64,000 nt of DNA from CAIQJJ01 sp964606085 (GCA_964606085.1 CAZSFD010000013.1:1-64000); one strand, 5' to 3'. Positions 51,755-60,487 are shown, counted from the stretch's first letter. The notes: generated from the sequence alone by a model not told the origin. Numbers and translations are program-made.

Positions 51755-52794
51755 GCCGCCTGCTCCTCGGCGGCGTGATAGTAGAGATAAGCCACCCCCG
51801 CGCCAAAGCCCACCAGCACCAGCCCACCCACGAGCAAGGCGAGGGCCACGAGCGGCTGACCGGTGGCAAATGCGCCGTCGAAGGGCAGGCGCAAACCGTA
51901 GGCTGCACCAAACTGCGCTATCATGGGCAGGCCGAAAATGGCCGCCAGCGCAAAGCCGCCCACGGCCACCAGCACGCCCACGAAGGTCATCACCTCGCTC
52001 AGGCGCACCGCCCCCTGGCTGTGATGCTGAATGGCCGCTTGCGCCACGACGCGTTCGGCCTGTTCCCACGACAGGTTGGCCCGCTCGCAGACCGCCATCA
52101 CCACATCCGAACGCTTGCGGCTGCTACCCAGGCGTTCGAGGATAAATTCCATCAAGGCTGGGTCTTGCAGCGGATCGCTGCGGCGCGGCCCAGGCTGCTC
52201 CCAGGAAGCGATGTTAGCTGACTGCAAAGGAACATCGTCTTTGGTTGGTGCGATGGGCTGGTTGGCAGTCTGTTTGTTGCGGCGGGACATATCTACCTCG
52301 CGCACAAATTGGCGCGCCAGCGATGGAATTACGCCTGTTCGCCCGGCCACACTGTCGGCCACATCGTCATACGTCCGGCCCATTTCGAGTTGTGCCAGCA
52401 CATATTGGCGTTGCTCATCTTGCCATGCACTGGACGGTGCTGGGCCTTGATAGCTGGGAAGGCCCATTGGCCCGTTTTCTTGCAGCCAGGGAGGCAACTG
52501 GCGCGGCTCTTTGGGGGGGGGATTTGCATGGGAAGGCTGGGGTGTGGATGCCAGCGGGGAAGGCTGGCCTGGTGCAGTGGCAGAGCTTTGTAAATCGCGC
52601 AGCCAGGTGGGTTTCAAATTTTCGGCTTGCCTGGCTTTTTCGTCGTGATAGGCGCTGGCCGTCTGCGCCACAAACTTCTTCACCACATCTTGCGGGGCGC
52701 GCAACTGCGCGGCCAGGTTTTGGACGATTTCGTCCTGGCTGTGATCCTGGTCGAGCATCTGGTGAATGTAGCGGATGGCTTGCTGCTTGTCCAT
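51751..52794 (-). CDS. Unknown two-helix membrane protein with repeated helical motif
   Basis: 347 residues; family not recognised. It starts MDKQQAIRYIHQMLDQDHSQ. Three similar helical segments (about 5-45, 130-165 and 210-255) share 'ILA-LE-G-S--DV---V' features such as 'YVLAQLEMGRTYDDVADSVA' and 'ILERLGSSRKRSDVVMAVCE', suggesting an internal repeat. The last 85 residues hold two membrane helices. It overlaps the baseplate J-like gene by GTGA, so they are likely to work together. Confidence 0.6.
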   Translation of the reverse strand: MDKQQAIRYIHQMLDQDHSQDEIVQNLAAQLRAPQDVVKKFVAQTASAYHDEKARQAENLKPTWLRDLQSSATAPGQPSPLASTPQPSHANPPPKEPRQLPPWLQENGPMGLPSYQGPAPSSAWQDEQRQYVLAQLEMGRTYDDVADSVAGRTGVIPSLARQFVREVDMSRRNKQTANQPIAPTKDDVPLQSANIASWEQPGPRRSDPLQDPALMEFILERLGSSRKRSDVVMAVCERANLSWEQAERVVAQAAIQHHSQGAVRLSEVMTFVGVLVAVGGFALAAIFGLPMIAQFGAAYGLRLPFDGAFATGQPLVALALLVGGLVLVGFGAGVAYLYYHAAEEQAA

Positions 52795-52801
52795 AAGTTA
52801 A

Positions 52802-52984
52802 CTAGCGCCCGATCACTTTTTGATAGAGTTGTTCGCCGATATGAAAACCTTGCTGGCGTAATCTGTCCAACTCGTTTGGCATATTGATAGGCATCCCCTT
52901 CTGTTGAGCGATCAATAGTACTCCTACCGTCCCTACGACCGATAAATTTAAGACCTGTGCTTTTATACGAGCTTTGCGGTCATC
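52802..52984 (-). pseudogene. C-terminal remnant of DUF3368/PIN-like toxin
   Basis: In frame from a GAT at 52984 to TAG at 52802, about 60 residues read DDRKARIKAQVLNLSVVGTV, then GVLLIAQQKGMPINMPNELD and a closing 'GFHIGEQLYQKVIGR'. This is the end of DUF3368 (PIN-like) toxins. No start codon precedes it; a stop lies just before. It is fused, out of frame, to the antitoxin remnant. Confidence 0.7.
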
Positions 52985-53118
52985 TTAACGGTGTGGTATT
53001 CGAATAAATCCAGTTGAGCCTGTTTTTGCAAGCCATTGCGGTCAAACCCTTCGGCTTGAAGGGCAAAATATACATCTTGGGGCAGTGTTAACTCCAGCGT
53101 AACGGTTTGCATGATCAT
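52963..53118 (-). pseudogene. N-terminal remnant of UPF0175-type antitoxin
   Basis: MQTVTLELTLPQDVYFALQA then EGFDRNGLQKQAQLDL resembles the N-terminal part of UPF0175 antitoxins, which pair with DUF3368 toxins. It stops matching after about 35 residues and runs into the toxin remnant in another frame (ends at 52963). A deletion appears to have joined the two genes. Start at 53118 or 53112. Confidence 0.65.
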
Positions 53119-53151
53119 TTCCCTAACCTGGACAAGCCAGAACCAAAAGTG

Positions 53152-53352
53152 TTGAACCACCAAGTACACCAAGTACACGAAGGAAAAAACGTAACATCTC
53201 AATAAACTGGGGAGGTGCAACGCACTTGGGTATCAAACGAGTAATTTTCGGGCCAAAACCAAGTGCGTTGCACCTTCTGCCCCATTTTATTGAAAAGATA
53301 CGAAAAAACTTGCTTGCAGCCTTTGTGTCCTTCGTGCACTTGGTGGTTCAAA
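53152..53352. repeat. Nested palindromic element of about 200 bp
   Basis: Outer arms TTGAACCACCAAGTACACC... (53152 on) and ...GTGCACTTGGTGGTTCAA (to 53352) pair. Inner arms hold GGTGCAACGCACTTGG (53214-53229) and CCAAGTGCGTTGCACC (53259-53274), which pair perfectly. The loop is about 30 bases. There is no coding content. It lies between the decayed toxin-antitoxin locus and repeat C copy 3. Confidence 0.8.
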
Positions 53353-53390
53353 ATCCTTGCACACAAAGCAAGAACTTCATTGGTAAGATA

Positions 53391-53474
53391 CTAACCCGCA
53401 TCAAGCGGAACAAGCAGAGCGCTAACCCACGAAATCCTTGTTTTTGTGCAACGAGTTTGTGGGTTAGGCGCTTT
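53391..53474. repeat. Dispersed repeat C, copy 3
   Basis: CTAACCCGCATCAAGCGGAA at the left and TTTGTGGGTTAGGCGCTTT at the right match copies 1 and 2, with a GTGCAA / TTTTTGTGCAA centre like copy 1. It ends six bases from the alaS stop codon. Confidence 0.8.
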
Positions 53475-53479
53475 CGTGA

Positions 53480-56218
53480 TCACTTAAGCTTCTCATCAAC
53501 CCATTGGACGACACTGGCAAGCGCCTCATCCAATTTCGAGGCGTCTTTGCCGCCGGCTTGCGCCAGCGTGGGCTTGCCGCCGCCGCCGCCGCCAAGCTGC
53601 CGGGCCACGAACCCGGCCAAATCGCCGGCTTTGACGCCGCGGCTGACCAAATCTTCGGTGACGGCGGCGATGATGACGGGCTTTTCGGCCTGCACGGTGG
53701 CGAGGACGGCCACGCCCTGCTGCGGGTAGCGGCCGCGGAACTGGTCGGTCAACTGGCGCAGGGTGTCGGCGTCGGCTTCGTGAACCAGGGCGGTGAGGAC
53801 GTGGACGCCGCGCACGTCGCTGGTGGCATCCAGGCGGCTGGCAAATTGCAAGGTGGCCAGGTTCTGGCGCAGGGCGGCGATTTGCTTGTGCAGGTCGCTG
53901 AGGGTGGCGTTGAGGGCGGCGGCGCGTTCGGCGGCCTGTTCGGGGGCGGTGCCGAGTTCGTCTGCCACGGCCAGCAGTTGGCGGCGGCGTTCCTGCTGCT
54001 TCTGGAAGGCGGCGCGGCCGGTGATGGCCTCGATGCGCCGGATGCCAGCGGCAGCGCTGCCCTCGCTGGCGATGATGAAGCTGCCGATGTCGCCGGTTTC
54101 TTCGACGTGCGTGCCGCCGCACAGTTCGTTTGAGAAGGTCTCTTCATCGCCGATGCGGATATTGCGCACCACTTCGCCGTATTTTTCGCCGAACAGGGCC
54201 ACCGCGCCGCCGTCGAGGGCTTCTTGCAGCGTGCGCTGCTGAATATCGAGGCTGAAGCTCTCTAAAACGCGCTCGTTGACGTAGTTTTCGATGGCTTCGA
54301 CCTGCGCCCGTGTCAGCCCTTCGGGGTGGGTGAAGTCGAAGCGCAGGCGGTCGGGGGCGACGAGGGAGCCGGCCTGCCGGGCGTGTGCGCCGAGGACGTG
54401 GTGCAGGGCGCTGTGCAGCAGGTGGGTGGCGGTGTGGTTGCGCATGATGTCGACGCGGCGCTGGGCGTCTACGGCGGCGCGGGCGGCCTCGCCTACACTC
54501 ACTTCACCGCTGACCACCTCGCCCGCGTGGACGATGATGCCGGCAGCGGGTTTGCGCATGGCTTTCACCTGAATTTGCCACCCATCGCCAGAAAGCGTGC
54601 CCGTATCGCTGACCTGCCCACCCGATTCGACGTAGAAACAGGTTTCGGGCAGCAGCACTTCCACCTTTTCGCCGGTGGCGGCGCTTTGCACGGGGCGGCC
54701 ATCCACCACCAGGGCCAGAATGGTCGTGTCGAAGGCGAGGTGGCGCGGGTCTCGGTAAGGGTTGTAGGCTACGCCATCAGGGGCGAGCTTGCCCTGTTGG
54801 GTGAGGGCGTCGCGCAGGGCGCGGTAGGTATCTACATCGTCGCCGCCCATTTTCCCCATGGCTTTGCCCGCGCCGGAGGCCAGGCGGTGTTCGTCCATAG
54901 ACTTTTTGAAGCCTGCTTCGTCTACATCCAGGCCGCGTTCGCGGGCGATGTCGCGCGTGATTTCGAGCGGCATGCCGAAGGTGGTGTAGAGATCGGCAGC
55001 CTGTTCGCCCGAAAGCACGGTTTGGCCGCCCGTTTCGAGTTGGTCGAGCAGGCTACCCAGTTGGCTGGTGGCGCGGTCGAGGGTGCGCTGGAACTGTTCT
55101 TCCTCGCGGGTGATGGCCTTGAGGATGGCGGCGCGGTTTTTGCCCAGTTCGGGGTAGAAATCCTGGTAGTTCTCGATCACTTGCTCGGCGATGGGGGCCA
55201 GGAAGGGTTCGCTGAGGCCGATTTTGCCGCCGAAGCGGTAGGCGCGGCGGATGATCATGCGGCAGATGTAGTTGCGGCCCACATTGCCGGGGACGACGCC
55301 ATCGGCGATGAGGAAGGCCGCCGAACGGGCGTGGTCGGCGATGACGCGGTAGGGGGTGAAGTTGGCTTCGCGTTCGGCGTCGGAATGGCCGGTCAACTCC
55401 TGGGTTTTGGCGATCAACGGCCACAGCAGGTCGGTGCGGTAGTTCGAATCCACGCCTTGCAGCACGGCCACGATGCGCTCGAAGCCCATGCCGGTATCCA
55501 CGTGGGTGGCGGGCAGCGGTTCGAGGGTGGCCGCATTCAGGCGGTTGTATTGGATGAAGACGTTGTTCCACAGTTCGAGGTAGCGGGTGCAATCGCCATT
55601 GACGCCGCATCGGTGCGGCTGGCCTTTGAGGTTGCAAAACGCCTCGCCACGGTCAATGTGGATTTCGGAGCATGGCCCGCACGGCCCGGTTTCGGCCATT
55701 TCCCAGAAGTTTTCTTTGCGCCCGAAGAACAGCACGTGGTTGGGGTCTATGCCGGGCTGCTTGCGCCAGATGGCGGCGGCTTCTTCGTCGGTGGGGATGT
55801 CTCCTTTATCGTCTTTGAAGCAGGTGGCGTAGAGTTTGTCTTTGGGCAGTCCCCACACGTCGGTCAACAGTTGCCACGACCAGGCGATGGCTTCGTTTTT
55901 GTAGTAATCGCCAAACGACCAGTTGCCGAGCATCTCGAAGAAGGTGTGGTGGGTGTCGTCGCGGCCCACGTCGTCGAGGTCGTTGTGTTTGCCGGCCACG
56001 CGCATACACTTTTGCGAGTTGACGGCGCGCGTGTAGGGGCGTTTGTCGGTGCCGAGGAAGACATCTTTGAACTGCACCATGCCGGCGTTGGTGAAGAGCA
56101 GCGTGGTATCGCCGCCGGGGACGAGCGAGGCGGAGGGGACAAAGGTGTGGCGTTGTTCGACGAAGAAATCGAGAAAATCCTGGCGAATCTGGTGGCCAGT
56201 GCGGGGGGACGTGGGCAT
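53480..56218 (-). CDS. alaS: Alanyl-tRNA synthetase
   Basis: 912 residues from the ATG at 56218, with AGGAG five bases upstream. The class II core opens with HQIRQDFLDFFVEQRHTFVP and 'LLFTNAGMVQFKDVFLG'. The editing domain has HTATHLLHSAL and CGGTHVEETG, and the C-terminal DHHA1 domain has LGGGGGGKPTLAQAGG. It charges tRNA-Ala and removes mischarged Ser and Gly. The inverted repeat between mscL and alaS may limit readthrough from mscL. A separate AlaX editing gene is at 6.7 kb. Confidence 0.97.
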   Translation of the reverse strand: MPTSPRTGHQIRQDFLDFFVEQRHTFVPSASLVPGGDTTLLFTNAGMVQFKDVFLGTDKRPYTRAVNSQKCMRVAGKHNDLDDVGRDDTHHTFFEMLGNWSFGDYYKNEAIAWSWQLLTDVWGLPKDKLYATCFKDDKGDIPTDEEAAAIWRKQPGIDPNHVLFFGRKENFWEMAETGPCGPCSEIHIDRGEAFCNLKGQPHRCGVNGDCTRYLELWNNVFIQYNRLNAATLEPLPATHVDTGMGFERIVAVLQGVDSNYRTDLLWPLIAKTQELTGHSDAEREANFTPYRVIADHARSAAFLIADGVVPGNVGRNYICRMIIRRAYRFGGKIGLSEPFLAPIAEQVIENYQDFYPELGKNRAAILKAITREEEQFQRTLDRATSQLGSLLDQLETGGQTVLSGEQAADLYTTFGMPLEITRDIARERGLDVDEAGFKKSMDEHRLASGAGKAMGKMGGDDVDTYRALRDALTQQGKLAPDGVAYNPYRDPRHLAFDTTILALVVDGRPVQSAATGEKVEVLLPETCFYVESGGQVSDTGTLSGDGWQIQVKAMRKPAAGIIVHAGEVVSGEVSVGEAARAAVDAQRRVDIMRNHTATHLLHSALHHVLGAHARQAGSLVAPDRLRFDFTHPEGLTRAQVEAIENYVNERVLESFSLDIQQRTLQEALDGGAVALFGEKYGEVVRNIRIGDEETFSNELCGGTHVEETGDIGSFIIASEGSAAAGIRRIEAITGRAAFQKQQERRRQLLAVADELGTAPEQAAERAAALNATLSDLHKQIAALRQNLATLQFASRLDATSDVRGVHVLTALVHEADADTLRQLTDQFRGRYPQQGVAVLATVQAEKPVIIAAVTEDLVSRGVKAGDLAGFVARQLGGGGGGKPTLAQAGGKDASKLDEALASVVQWVDEKLK

Positions 56219-56252
56219 GGGGACTCCTGGGGGGGGAAGGTTGAAAGTTGGC

Positions 56253-56287
56253 AGGTTGAAGGTTACAAATGCCGCAACCTTCAACCT
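56253..56287. repeat. Inverted repeat between mscL and alaS
   Basis: Twelve-bp arms AGGTTGAAGGTT (56253-56264) and AACCTTCAACCT (56276-56287) with an 11-base loop, seven bases from the mscL stop and ahead of the alaS ribosome-binding site. Further AGGTTGCA and AAAGTTGG units flank it. Confidence 0.7.
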
Positions 56288-56294
56288 TGCAACC

Positions 56295-56744
56295 TTACAA
56301 CTGAGATGTGCAGTGTGGGCAGCGCCGGGCTTCGCTGTGAACGGCGGAGCGGCAGAAGGGGCATTCTTTGGTGGCCGGCGGGGCGGCGGGGGCAGCCGGT
56401 TTGAGGCTGTTGATCCATTTGACCAGCAGGAACATGACGAAGGCGATGATGAAAAAATCAATAACGGTGAGCAGGAAGACGCCATAGTTGAGCGTCACCA
56501 CGCCGGCGATGGCTTTGGCATCGGCCAGGGCGGTGCCGGCGGGGACACTGCCTTTGAGGACGACATACAGGTTGGCAAAATCCGCCCCGCCGAGCAGCAG
56601 TCCGATGGGCGGCATGACGATGTCGGCGACGAAGGATGAGACGATCTTGCCAAAGGCCGCGCCCATGATCAGGCCGACGGCGAGGTCAATGACGTTGCCG
56701 CGCACGGCAAAAGCCTTGAATTCGTTGAAGAAACCTTTGAACAT
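56295..56744 (-). CDS. mscL: Large-conductance mechanosensitive channel with C-terminal zinc ribbon
   Basis: 149 residues from the second ATG (MFKGFFNEFK); the first ATG six bases earlier lies too close to AGGAG. VRGNVIDLAVGLIMGAAFGKIVSSFVADIVMPP is the MscL pore helix and loop (cited in parts), followed by a second membrane helix (about 87-110). The C-terminus carries CPFC...CPHC (Cys128, 131, 142, 145), a zinc ribbon that the E. coli channel lacks. MscL opens under membrane tension to release solutes. It precedes alaS on the same strand. Confidence 0.92.
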   Translation of the reverse strand: MFKGFFNEFKAFAVRGNVIDLAVGLIMGAAFGKIVSSFVADIVMPPIGLLLGGADFANLYVVLKGSVPAGTALADAKAIAGVVTLNYGVFLLTVIDFFIIAFVMFLLVKWINSLKPAAPAAPPATKECPFCRSAVHSEARRCPHCTSQL

Positions 56745-56816
56745 AGCCATTCTCCTGAGATTGATTGGACTTTAAAGTTGCTTATTTTGCCAATGTCACA
56801 TTGACGTGGAGTCGTT

Positions 56817-56835
56817 GGTTTCGACAAGCTCAACC
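56817..56835. repeat. Single family D repeat
   Basis: GGTTTCGACAAGCTCAACC, identical to units at 34206 and 34263. It lies upstream of mscL, in a 143-base gap between mscL and the large membrane protein gene that otherwise shows no gene. Confidence 0.85.
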
Positions 56836-56887
56836 AGCGATTTTTCCTAATATGACATTGTCAAATTATAAACGATGACAGCCTGGG

Positions 56888-58813
56888 TCACACCGCGTAG
56901 AAGCGGAGGATGCTCCAGATGGCAAGGATATCCAGCACCACAAAACCCCCCAGGTAGGTGGCGACCAGCCAGGCGGCGGGGATGCGCGTTTTTTGCTGTA
57001 TGAATTTGCCGATGACATACCATCCCAGGCACAGGAGCGCGGCCGTGGGAAAAATGGCCGGGTAGGCGTAGCGTGAGGCCGGGAAGAAAACAATCCCGAT
57101 CAGTGAATTGATGCCGCGAAAGAAGGCGGCGCCCCACACCAGGAGGCCGGCAAACAGCAAAAAAGTGATTTCACTGCGGGGCAGCACATGGCGATACACC
57201 CAGGCGGCCAGGAGGGCGGCAACCGCGCCGATGAAGGTGAAGGCGATCAGTGGTCGGTAGGGTTTGCCACCCACCAGCGAAACATGCCCCCAACCAAATT
57301 TGGCCCAAAATGTGCGCAATAGGTTGTCCATCGTGCTGCGGAAATACCAGTTACTATCCTGCCAATCACCCAGGGCGGTGACAATGGTGAACAAAGAGCC
57401 CGGGTAAAATTGGCTGAAGCGGATGCCAACCGTGCGGCGCACCCCCCACCAAGCCTGTTCGGCGGAACTGTTGCGCAGCAGGTTGCGGAACGTATTTTCT
57501 CCCCAGATGCCTGAAGCGCCATCGGGCGTGTTGAAGGTGGGGATGCCTCCCTGGGCGCTCCAATCGCCTTCGAGCAAAAGCAGGCCATCGAAGTAGACCG
57601 TCACTGGGGCATCCTGGCTGGAAAGGCTGCTGGAGGGCAGCGACATTTTGAACGTTCCCTGCGCGGCGTCTAGGCGCACGGCGAAGCTGAAAAACCGGGG
57701 TTGCGTATCTACTTCCAGGGGGATGCGATACGAACGATTATTGTTGACCAGCCCAGGCGATGAAATACTGCCCGGCTGATTGGCCCACGCCCACCCGGCG
57801 ATGGTTACCGTTGAACCGGCCAGGGTTTTGCTCACGGTGTGCGAGAGGGGTTGAAGCAATTGCGACGTGGTGTTGTTGGCGCTTGGCCGCAGTTGAAAGG
57901 CATACTGGCCCTGCGGCGTGTCGGTTTGAACCCGCCCGGCGTTGCTGGACGGATCGGCGTCATACCAAGAAGCCGGCTGGCCGGGGATAAAGGTGTATAA
58001 CAGGGATGCTGCAATGGCGGCACCGATCAAACCCCAGGCAATTCGGCGTTGTAGGCCGCGGTTCAACAACGCGAGAATGAGCGGAATAGGGATAAGCAGC
58101 ACCGCAAAGGCTACGGTGCTTTTGGTCAAAAAGCATAAGATAGCCAGGCTGATGATGCCCAAAAAACGCAGCCAGTGTGCGCCCTTGCGGATTGTGCGGA
58201 TGCTGAGCCAGAGAAAAGCGGAGAAAAAAAGTGTGGCGCCAACATCATTGTTCAGGGCGGTCATCATATCGGTAAAGCCGGGGATCATTAACATGGTTAG
58301 CGGGAGCAGCCAGCGCAGCGGGTGGCGCGCGGGGGTCAATTCGCAGGTCATGGCATATCCCAGGGCGATGGTCAGCAGGTAGAACAGCAGCGATACACTG
58401 CGGGCGACATACATCTGAAAGGTGACATCGGTGGTTTGCAGCAATCGCAAGGGCAGCGCAACCAGCCAGTAATACCCGTGTGGATCGCCCAATTGCGAGA
58501 TGCCAATCCAGATCGGTTCTGTGATTGACAGCAGGTTTGGTTTGAATCCCATCCCTTCAAAAAAGCGATGCTCGATCATCGAAGCAGCCACTTCGCGGCG
58601 CATACCCTGGTCATAATCCCCAGTGTTGGGCAGCGCCGGGCGATTGGCAATCAGCCAGACATGCTCGAAGTGGCCCGGCTCATCGTAATGCTGCCAGGGT
58701 GGAACGATCACGAGATAGATCAGCCCGTGAATTAACCCCAAAAGGAGCATCAGGCCGAGCGGCCAATGCTCCTTTTGGAAGGACATTTGTAGATTCGGGT
58801 TGTCTTTGTTCAT
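56888..58813 (-). CDS. Large multi-helix membrane protein (GT-C/DUF2142-like)
   Basis: 641 residues with about 12 membrane helices, two clusters separated by a soluble beta-rich domain (about 290-450). A loop after helix 1 has PPWQHYDEPGHFEHVWLI, with acidic and His residues (YDEP) as in GT-C glycosyltransferases and DUF2142 proteins. LNNDVGATLFFSAFLWLSI and 'PASRYAYPAIFPTAALLCLGW' are also typical. It may move sugars from lipid carriers outside the membrane. It starts 12 bases after the Wzz-like gene. Confidence 0.7.
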   Translation of the reverse strand: MNKDNPNLQMSFQKEHWPLGLMLLLGLIHGLIYLVIVPPWQHYDEPGHFEHVWLIANRPALPNTGDYDQGMRREVAASMIEHRFFEGMGFKPNLLSITEPIWIGISQLGDPHGYYWLVALPLRLLQTTDVTFQMYVARSVSLLFYLLTIALGYAMTCELTPARHPLRWLLPLTMLMIPGFTDMMTALNNDVGATLFFSAFLWLSIRTIRKGAHWLRFLGIISLAILCFLTKSTVAFAVLLIPIPLILALLNRGLQRRIAWGLIGAAIAASLLYTFIPGQPASWYDADPSSNAGRVQTDTPQGQYAFQLRPSANNTTSQLLQPLSHTVSKTLAGSTVTIAGWAWANQPGSISSPGLVNNNRSYRIPLEVDTQPRFFSFAVRLDAAQGTFKMSLPSSSLSSQDAPVTVYFDGLLLLEGDWSAQGGIPTFNTPDGASGIWGENTFRNLLRNSSAEQAWWGVRRTVGIRFSQFYPGSLFTIVTALGDWQDSNWYFRSTMDNLLRTFWAKFGWGHVSLVGGKPYRPLIAFTFIGAVAALLAAWVYRHVLPRSEITFLLFAGLLVWGAAFFRGINSLIGIVFFPASRYAYPAIFPTAALLCLGWYVIGKFIQQKTRIPAAWLVATYLGGFVVLDILAIWSILRFYAV

Positions 58814-58824
58814 TCAGCCGATCA

Positions 58825-60255
58825 TCAGCCAGATTGCTCCGTCGAAACCGGTTTATCGTTGATGAGATTGGCTGACACCCACCACACGCGCAGGATGATG
58901 AACAGTGCTACGATAAAGAAGCCACCGGCTGTCCCAACGGCCACCTTCAGCAAGGTCCCCCGCGCAACCGGTTCGACGGGCCGCATGGCCTGGCTGATCA
59001 GGACAATGTAATTGCTCGATTTTGGGGCGTTCTTGATCTCGGTCTCTTTTGCTGAGAGCGCCTGATAGGCCGACCAGGCCAGGTCACGCGCCTGGATCAG
59101 TTGGCGATAGGTGGCTTGTTCGCGTTCGAGTTGCGATTTGACCTGGCGAATCTGGTCGAAGGTATCTCCGAGGACCGCTGCACTTTCACCGTTCAAGATG
59201 GAAAGCGAGAGTGTCTCCAGGGCGGCTTCGGCTTTGGCTTGTTCGGCCTGGGCCAGTTCGATGATACTTTCGACATCGGCGAGGTAGTTGGCGCTGGTGT
59301 CGCGCAGGGCTTCGAGATCGTTGATTTGCAAGAAGATGGCCGGTGTATCGGAGCGGTTGAAGGCTGAAAACTCCTGTTGATAAGCGCTCACATTGGCCTG
59401 GGGCAAACTGCTGTTTTTGACCTGGTTTTGGAAATTGACCGTCAGGCTCAAGGTGCTGGCGCGGGCCAGGAATACGGCCAGGGCGTCACCCAGGTCACCG
59501 GCGGCAGATTGGTTGCCCTGTTGCAACAGGGTCTTCAGCGCTTGGCCCTGGATTTGCACCGCCAGCATCTCATTTTTGCGTGTGCGGTGGTATTCAAACA
59601 ACGCCAGCCGGTCGTTGGTTTGACCATTGTATAAAAGCACATTCAACTCATCCAACTGTTGTTGCAGCGCTTCGATCTGGCTGGTTTCGAGAAAGCTCTC
59701 CAGTTCTGCCTGGACTGTCTCATAATCTGCTTTGGCGGTTTGGCCCTGGGTTTCGACAATCGAAAGGGGTTGTTCGCCGCTGTAAGCCAGATTGACCGCT
59801 TCGACCATCACTTGCGCCCAGGTGTTGGCAATCGTTTCGGCCAGGCCGGCTTCTTCGGCCAGCGCTTTGATCAGGATGGTGTCGCCGACGGTTTCGATAG
59901 TGATGTTACCGGCAAAGTCAGCCAGGGTCATATCGTCGGGCAGTTGATCTTGCATCGCCGTCATCACCTGGAAGGCGACGGCATCGCTGTTGGCAATGGT
60001 GATGATCGAATCGGCGCGGGTTTGTGTGTTGGTTGGGTCCGCTACCGTCGAAAGCTGCGAGGTGAGCGAAAGTTTGTTGGTCTGCTTGGTGAGCAGGCAA
60101 ATGGCGGTCGCTTCGTAGGTTTCGGCGGGCAGCCAGCTAACCAGTAAGCCTGCCAACGCGCCCACAACGGCAAAAATCGCCAGGTACCCCCAGCGGCGAA
60201 CGAGCGCCTGGAGATAGGGCCGCAAATCAATTTCATCGTTATCGTATACCGTCAT
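58825..60255 (-). CDS. Wzz-like polysaccharide chain-length/copolymerase protein
   Basis: 476 residues from MTVYDNDEIDLRPYL; MEKEVMTV five codons earlier is also possible. EIDLRPYLQALVRRWGYLAI is the cytoplasmic start and first membrane helix (about 28-48), 'SWLPAETYEATAICLLTKQT' the start of the outer domain. A long coiled-coil region (about 170-405) precedes the second helix (about 430-455). No tyrosine kinase domain is attached. It likely sets chain length for an exported polysaccharide. Confidence 0.85.
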   Translation of the reverse strand: MTVYDNDEIDLRPYLQALVRRWGYLAIFAVVGALAGLLVSWLPAETYEATAICLLTKQTNKLSLTSQLSTVADPTNTQTRADSIITIANSDAVAFQVMTAMQDQLPDDMTLADFAGNITIETVGDTILIKALAEEAGLAETIANTWAQVMVEAVNLAYSGEQPLSIVETQGQTAKADYETVQAELESFLETSQIEALQQQLDELNVLLYNGQTNDRLALFEYHRTRKNEMLAVQIQGQALKTLLQQGNQSAAGDLGDALAVFLARASTLSLTVNFQNQVKNSSLPQANVSAYQQEFSAFNRSDTPAIFLQINDLEALRDTSANYLADVESIIELAQAEQAKAEAALETLSLSILNGESAAVLGDTFDQIRQVKSQLEREQATYRQLIQARDLAWSAYQALSAKETEIKNAPKSSNYIVLISQAMRPVEPVARGTLLKVAVGTAGGFFIVALFIILRVWWVSANLINDKPVSTEQSG

Positions 60256-60386
60256 CACTTCTTTCTCCATGTTCCAGCCAAAATAGCGGGGCTATTATAC
60301 TTGAAGTTGGGATAGGCCTCTTTGAACAGGGCCTGATTATCGGGCTTTTTGGAGTCAGAGACCATGTTTTGCCAACACCCTGTATG

Positions 60387-60484
60387 GATGAAAATGGCCT
60401 GGCCGCAGTGGCGCAAACTTTGGTTTGCGAGCGTGCGCAATTCAGCGCTCGCAAGTCAGAGACTTGCGCCACGGGGCTATGTTC
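60387..60484 (+). repeat. Dispersed repeat B, copy 3
   Basis: GGATGAAAATGGCC..GTGGCGCAAACTTTGG and the right end GACTTGCGCCACGGGGC match copies 1 and 2; no tandem expansion here. Located between the Wzz-like and DUF1638 genes. Confidence 0.85.
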
Positions 60485-60487
60485 AAG

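Noticed and set aside
50282..52069. Longer version of the baseplate J-like gene
   Set aside because: The extra N-terminal residues overlap the well-supported upstream gene and read as Arg/Gly-rich shadow; the GTG at 51754 with GTGA overlap fits better.
50282..52794. Prophage or contractile injection system
   Set aside because: Only one protein with a baseplate J-like part is present; there are no tail tube, sheath, terminase or portal genes.
54326..56404. 692-codon open frame on the plus strand opposite alaS
   Set aside because: It mirrors alaS on the other strand, is low in complexity (Gly/Val/Ala) and has no domain; a shadow of GC-biased third positions.
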